The position numbers and the translations under genes were made by a program. A stretch of DNA of 64,000 nucleotides from Lophius americanus (lineage: Eukaryota; Chordata; Actinopteri; Lophiiformes; Lophiidae), in the NCBI GenBank assembly GCA_037951165.1, contig JBBDHG010000061.1, positions 4,212,501 to 4,276,500 on the forward strand, read 5' to 3'. This document shows positions 60,978 to 64,000 of this stretch, piece by piece; positions within the stretch are counted from its first letter, which is position 1, and every line of letters starts with the position of its first letter. Below the pieces are notes generated by a model that did not search any database, was not told the origin of the DNA, and worked only from the letters and a program-made list of their open reading frames with translations.

Positions 60978-62473
60978 GTAAGAAGACAGTGATCTGCGCT
61001 GATCTATCACCATGAACCATGTAACCAGTGTTTTCATCTGTCCTCATCATCAGTCTGATTTTCTGTCCTCATTTCATGTCTTTGGATGGATTTGGTGTCA
61101 CTCAAAGTTTTGTCTGTCTGATCATAGAGAGATGGTTGCTGGATCAAAGCCAATTTATCTACATATATGACATCATCTGTGTTTTGATCATATCGGTGTG
61201 CTCCTACCCATCTTTCGTCAAATCTCCTTTGTCTGTTAAATTTGTGAGTGATTATTGTTGATTTTGAATTTTTCAGTGATTATTGTTGGAACCAAAATTC
61301 ACATGGCTGAAAATGAAAACCTACATTCCACATTCAAAAGTATATACTAGGATATGTGATTCAATTGAGAACTTCCCACAAAGTTGAAAAATTGAATCCT
61401 GTGTGCAGCTTCACTAGTAATGTAAAAGTCTAATAAAGCATTAGGGTTTGATAGTTGGATAGTTAGGATCTGTTTGCAGGGCAGCTTAAAGCCTGTAGGT
61501 GTCAGTGTTACACTGTACACAACGACTTCCATAACCTTGAAAAATGGCCGAGCAGTTTTCTTAATTAAACATACTTTTATGGTTGAACATGTTGAATTGG
61601 CTTGATGCACCATGAATACTTCAAAAGATTCTGTCTGCCTCTCAATGAAAAATAATTTTTAAAGGAAACAGAATTCCTACTGAGCTTCCACAAGCGACTC
61701 CCTCTTAGCAACAAGCAAATAATTGTGTATAAATATCTGAGAGCAAAAAAGCTTGGTAGAAGTAGAAGAAAGAGTAGAAAAAAGATTTTTTGGAATTATT
61801 TTTAAAGAGGAAAGACAGGATCATTGGAAGGTGTGGACACGCTTCCAGAACAAGGAGTTACTCTTGCTACAGTAAATGATTTCTGGTCTTTGTCTAATCG
61901 CCCTGACCTTGAACACATCTCAACTTATATAACCTGCTTATGATTTAGCATTTGTGACATTCTGGAGCCTTTAGCGTAAGTAAGAAAAAGGTGTTTACAA
62001 TACATCCCCTCCCTCATACATTGAAGTACTTTATTCTGCATATGCATGAATTCTATTTTCAGAGCTGACTGGATAAAGTACACACTCAAAGATGCATTGC
62101 AGTGTTGAGTATTAGTGTGGATGTTTTTGTAGCCATGATAGGCTCATGTGTTTTTCACTGATGTGTAGGCAGTGGCATCAGTCTGTGCCTTTATTGCTTT
62201 AATGGTGCAAGGTTTTGCCAGTACCACTCCAGGTTTATATTAATTTATGTGTAGGATTGTCTCTGGAAGCCCTGCAATAATTTGGAAAAATAAGGTCTTT
62301 GGTTTATGGGCATGATTGTTTTCTAATTTTTATTTTTATTTTTTCAACCTGTCCTGTCCAGCTGCTGCGGCATGCAGAATGAGGATATGGCTGCCTTGCA
62401 GTGCCAGAGATTTTAGCCTGCAAAGGAACAGTCTGTCACACTCCTCCAATTGCGTGAACTACATTTCATTTGT
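60978..62473 (+). other. dlg4 intron 3, start
   Basis: Begins with a good donor (GTAAGAAG). No further dlg4 exon (for example the VNGTEG...EYEEITLERG segment before PDZ1) occurs before the window ends. Confidence 0.55.
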
Positions 62474-63045
62474 TATTATTATGTTCTATTAGTTCATGAG
62501 ACGCTCGAACCGGAAAGCTGGCTCCGGGGGGATGGGAGAAAGAAAGTGGGAAGAAGGGGGTCGGGGAACAAGGAACCATATAGTTGAATAAAAATCTACA
62601 AGAGAAGCAACAAAAACAACAATAACAGCAACTACATATCCATAAATATGCAACCATATGCATACATGTACATGCAAACACACATATACTTAGACATACT
62701 CGATCAACATTACATTAATAACTATATCACTTTGCGTTCAACTTATTTTGACTGTGCACGCGTGCGTGCATGTGTGCGTGCATGTGTGTGTGTGCATGTG
62801 TGTGTGAGTGAAAAAGATCACTGGATCTTTTTTCACTGTCACTGGATGTGGATTCAAGTGGGGGGTGATCACAATGCCACGCTGACCCCCAACGGTAGGC
62901 AGAGAGGGGCCCAAGCCGCCACCGCACCCCACGGCCCCCCGGAGCATGAAGGACCCGAGGCCACATGCTATGCTCCCAGGCTAACCGCGATGAAAAGCCA
63001 GCCAGGGGCCGCTGAGGAAGCACCCAGGCCAAGAGCAGGCATTTT
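62474..63045. repeat. Unclassified repeat-like block with GT tract and GC-rich island
   Basis: The block contains a GGCTCCGGGGGGATGGGAG segment (62520-62575), a GT tract (about 62755-62808), and an abruptly GC-rich stretch (about 62860-63040) with GGGCCCAAGCCGCCACCGC and GAAGGACCCGAGGCCACATG. The compositional jump and juxtaposed simple repeat suggest an inserted element, but I cannot name it. Confidence 0.4.
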
Positions 63046-64000
63046 ATAGAATGCAATGTATACTGTACTATATGGTTTAAAAAGATCATAGGCAAGGAAC
63101 AAAATACATCATTTGCTTGCTTACGCTAAAGTGATCAAATTAAGAAGAATTTTTAAATCAATTATTTCTATAAACTGGCAACGGCTAAACTAAAGAGCTT
63201 CCAAAAGTCTTGAATAATGAAGGCTTCAAGTAATTACGATGAGTTTGAATGTTCAGGGATCAACCACTTGAAGAAATTTTACTTTCTAGTCGAAGATATG
63301 CCAATCAGCCACATTATAACCAGAAACAGATGAATCGGGATAAGAATCTGTGTAAGAATCTGAGTGACTTATGACAAGGGTCAAATTGTGATGACTAGAA
63401 GACCAGGTTGGAGCATATCCAAAACCATAGATATAATTTGGACATAAATTTAAGGCAGATAGTTTTTATTTTATTTTTTTATTTTTTTTATTTAAATCTA
63501 TGGCATATATACCTTGGCAGATCAAAATTCTTGCGCTAAAAATGTTATACCAGAAATATAATTCACATTATGAGGAGCGTAAGAACCAGCAGGTATAAAG
63601 GGCATTCTGAAGATTGTTTACATTAGAATTTCGCTCTTCTAACCAAAAAAGAGAATTTACGGTCCTCCTCGAACCCCAGAACTGTTTCTATGCATAAAAC
63701 ACAGATCATCTTCAGACAAAACATCCAACCCCTACCACGCAGTGTTTAACAAACAGTAGCATGTTTTAATGTAAGGATTAAATTACTGTTTTCTGTAGTG
63801 TTTCCCCAAGAGCTCTCCATTATAGCCTCCCCTTCCGCTTTCGCACTCTTTCCTGGTTGGTATCTGGTTCCTATCTTCATTTTCTCCATCCTCCTTACTT
63901 TTCTATAATAAATGTTTAAATATGTCCCCGCAGCTTTGGTGTAATTACAGTGCAGCAGCAGCTCACGTCCTTTGGGAAGGAGAGGGAGGAGAGAGAGGAG
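63046..64000 (+). other. dlg4 intron 3, nothing recognised
   Basis: AT-rich, with a T/A tract near 63462-63497 and a GA-rich run at the right edge. No exon was seen. Confidence 0.5.

Noticed and set aside
62648..63095. Overlapping frames of 122-133 residues on both strands
   Set aside because: They span a GT microsatellite and a GC-rich repeat-like block. His/Thr and Arg/Cys runs are artefacts.

Overview
The window reads as nuclear DNA of a ray-finned (teleost, probably percomorph) fish. It is AT-rich and gene-poor, full of CA/GT, GA and TA microsatellites, and littered with decayed transposable elements of fish type. The one gene I can support is the plus-strand 5' half of dlg4, encoding the postsynaptic scaffold PSD-95.

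Four phase-0 coding exons were read directly. Exon 1-alpha (18743-18772) encodes MDCLCIVTTK, the doubly palmitoylated PSD-95 N-terminus. A second first exon (41602-41703) ends in MCQCKVICSNRTLSLMFGCK, which resembles an N-terminus known from the paralogue DLG2/PSD-93. Shared exon 2 (53324-53485) encodes KYRYQDEETPPLEHSPAHL plus a longer tail than mammalian DLG4 has. Exon 3 (60921-60977) encodes PVLMSTGHTPMYTSAVSTL. All have AG/GT borders and all junctions are in phase 0, so either first exon can splice to exon 2. The PDZ, SH3 and GK exons lie beyond the right edge. I found no L27 (beta isoform) exons.

Layout. 1-17.4 kb: upstream flank with a hAT transposase remnant (6.7-7.4 kb), a tRNA-like SINE (7.9-8.1 kb) and a Tc1-like remnant (12.8-13.2 kb). 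17.4-18.77 kb: microsatellites, a pyrimidine-rich block, a G-rich 5' leader and exon 1-alpha. 18.8-41.2 kb: first intron, with paired RFX-like X-boxes (24.4 kb), a LINE 3' end (25.4-25.7 kb), a pyrimidine-rich block with a speculative third first exon (28.1-28.5 kb), and an antisense endogenous retrovirus (32184-35075) keeping LTRs, a tRNA-Gln primer site, a polypurine tract, a 4-bp target duplication and a broken env tail. 41.2-41.7 kb: GA tract, CpG-bearing promoter and the alternative first exon. 41.7-53.3 kb: intron with a degenerate tandem array (45.1-46.4 kb) and a LINE ORF2 fragment (49.7-50.5 kb). 53.3-61 kb: exons 2 and 3 separated by an intron with more retroelement tails, including a LINE with an inverted 5' piece (58.8-59.3 kb). 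61-64 kb: start of intron 3.

No second gene, CRISPR array or functional tRNA was found. Most long open frames are low-complexity or transposon-derived.
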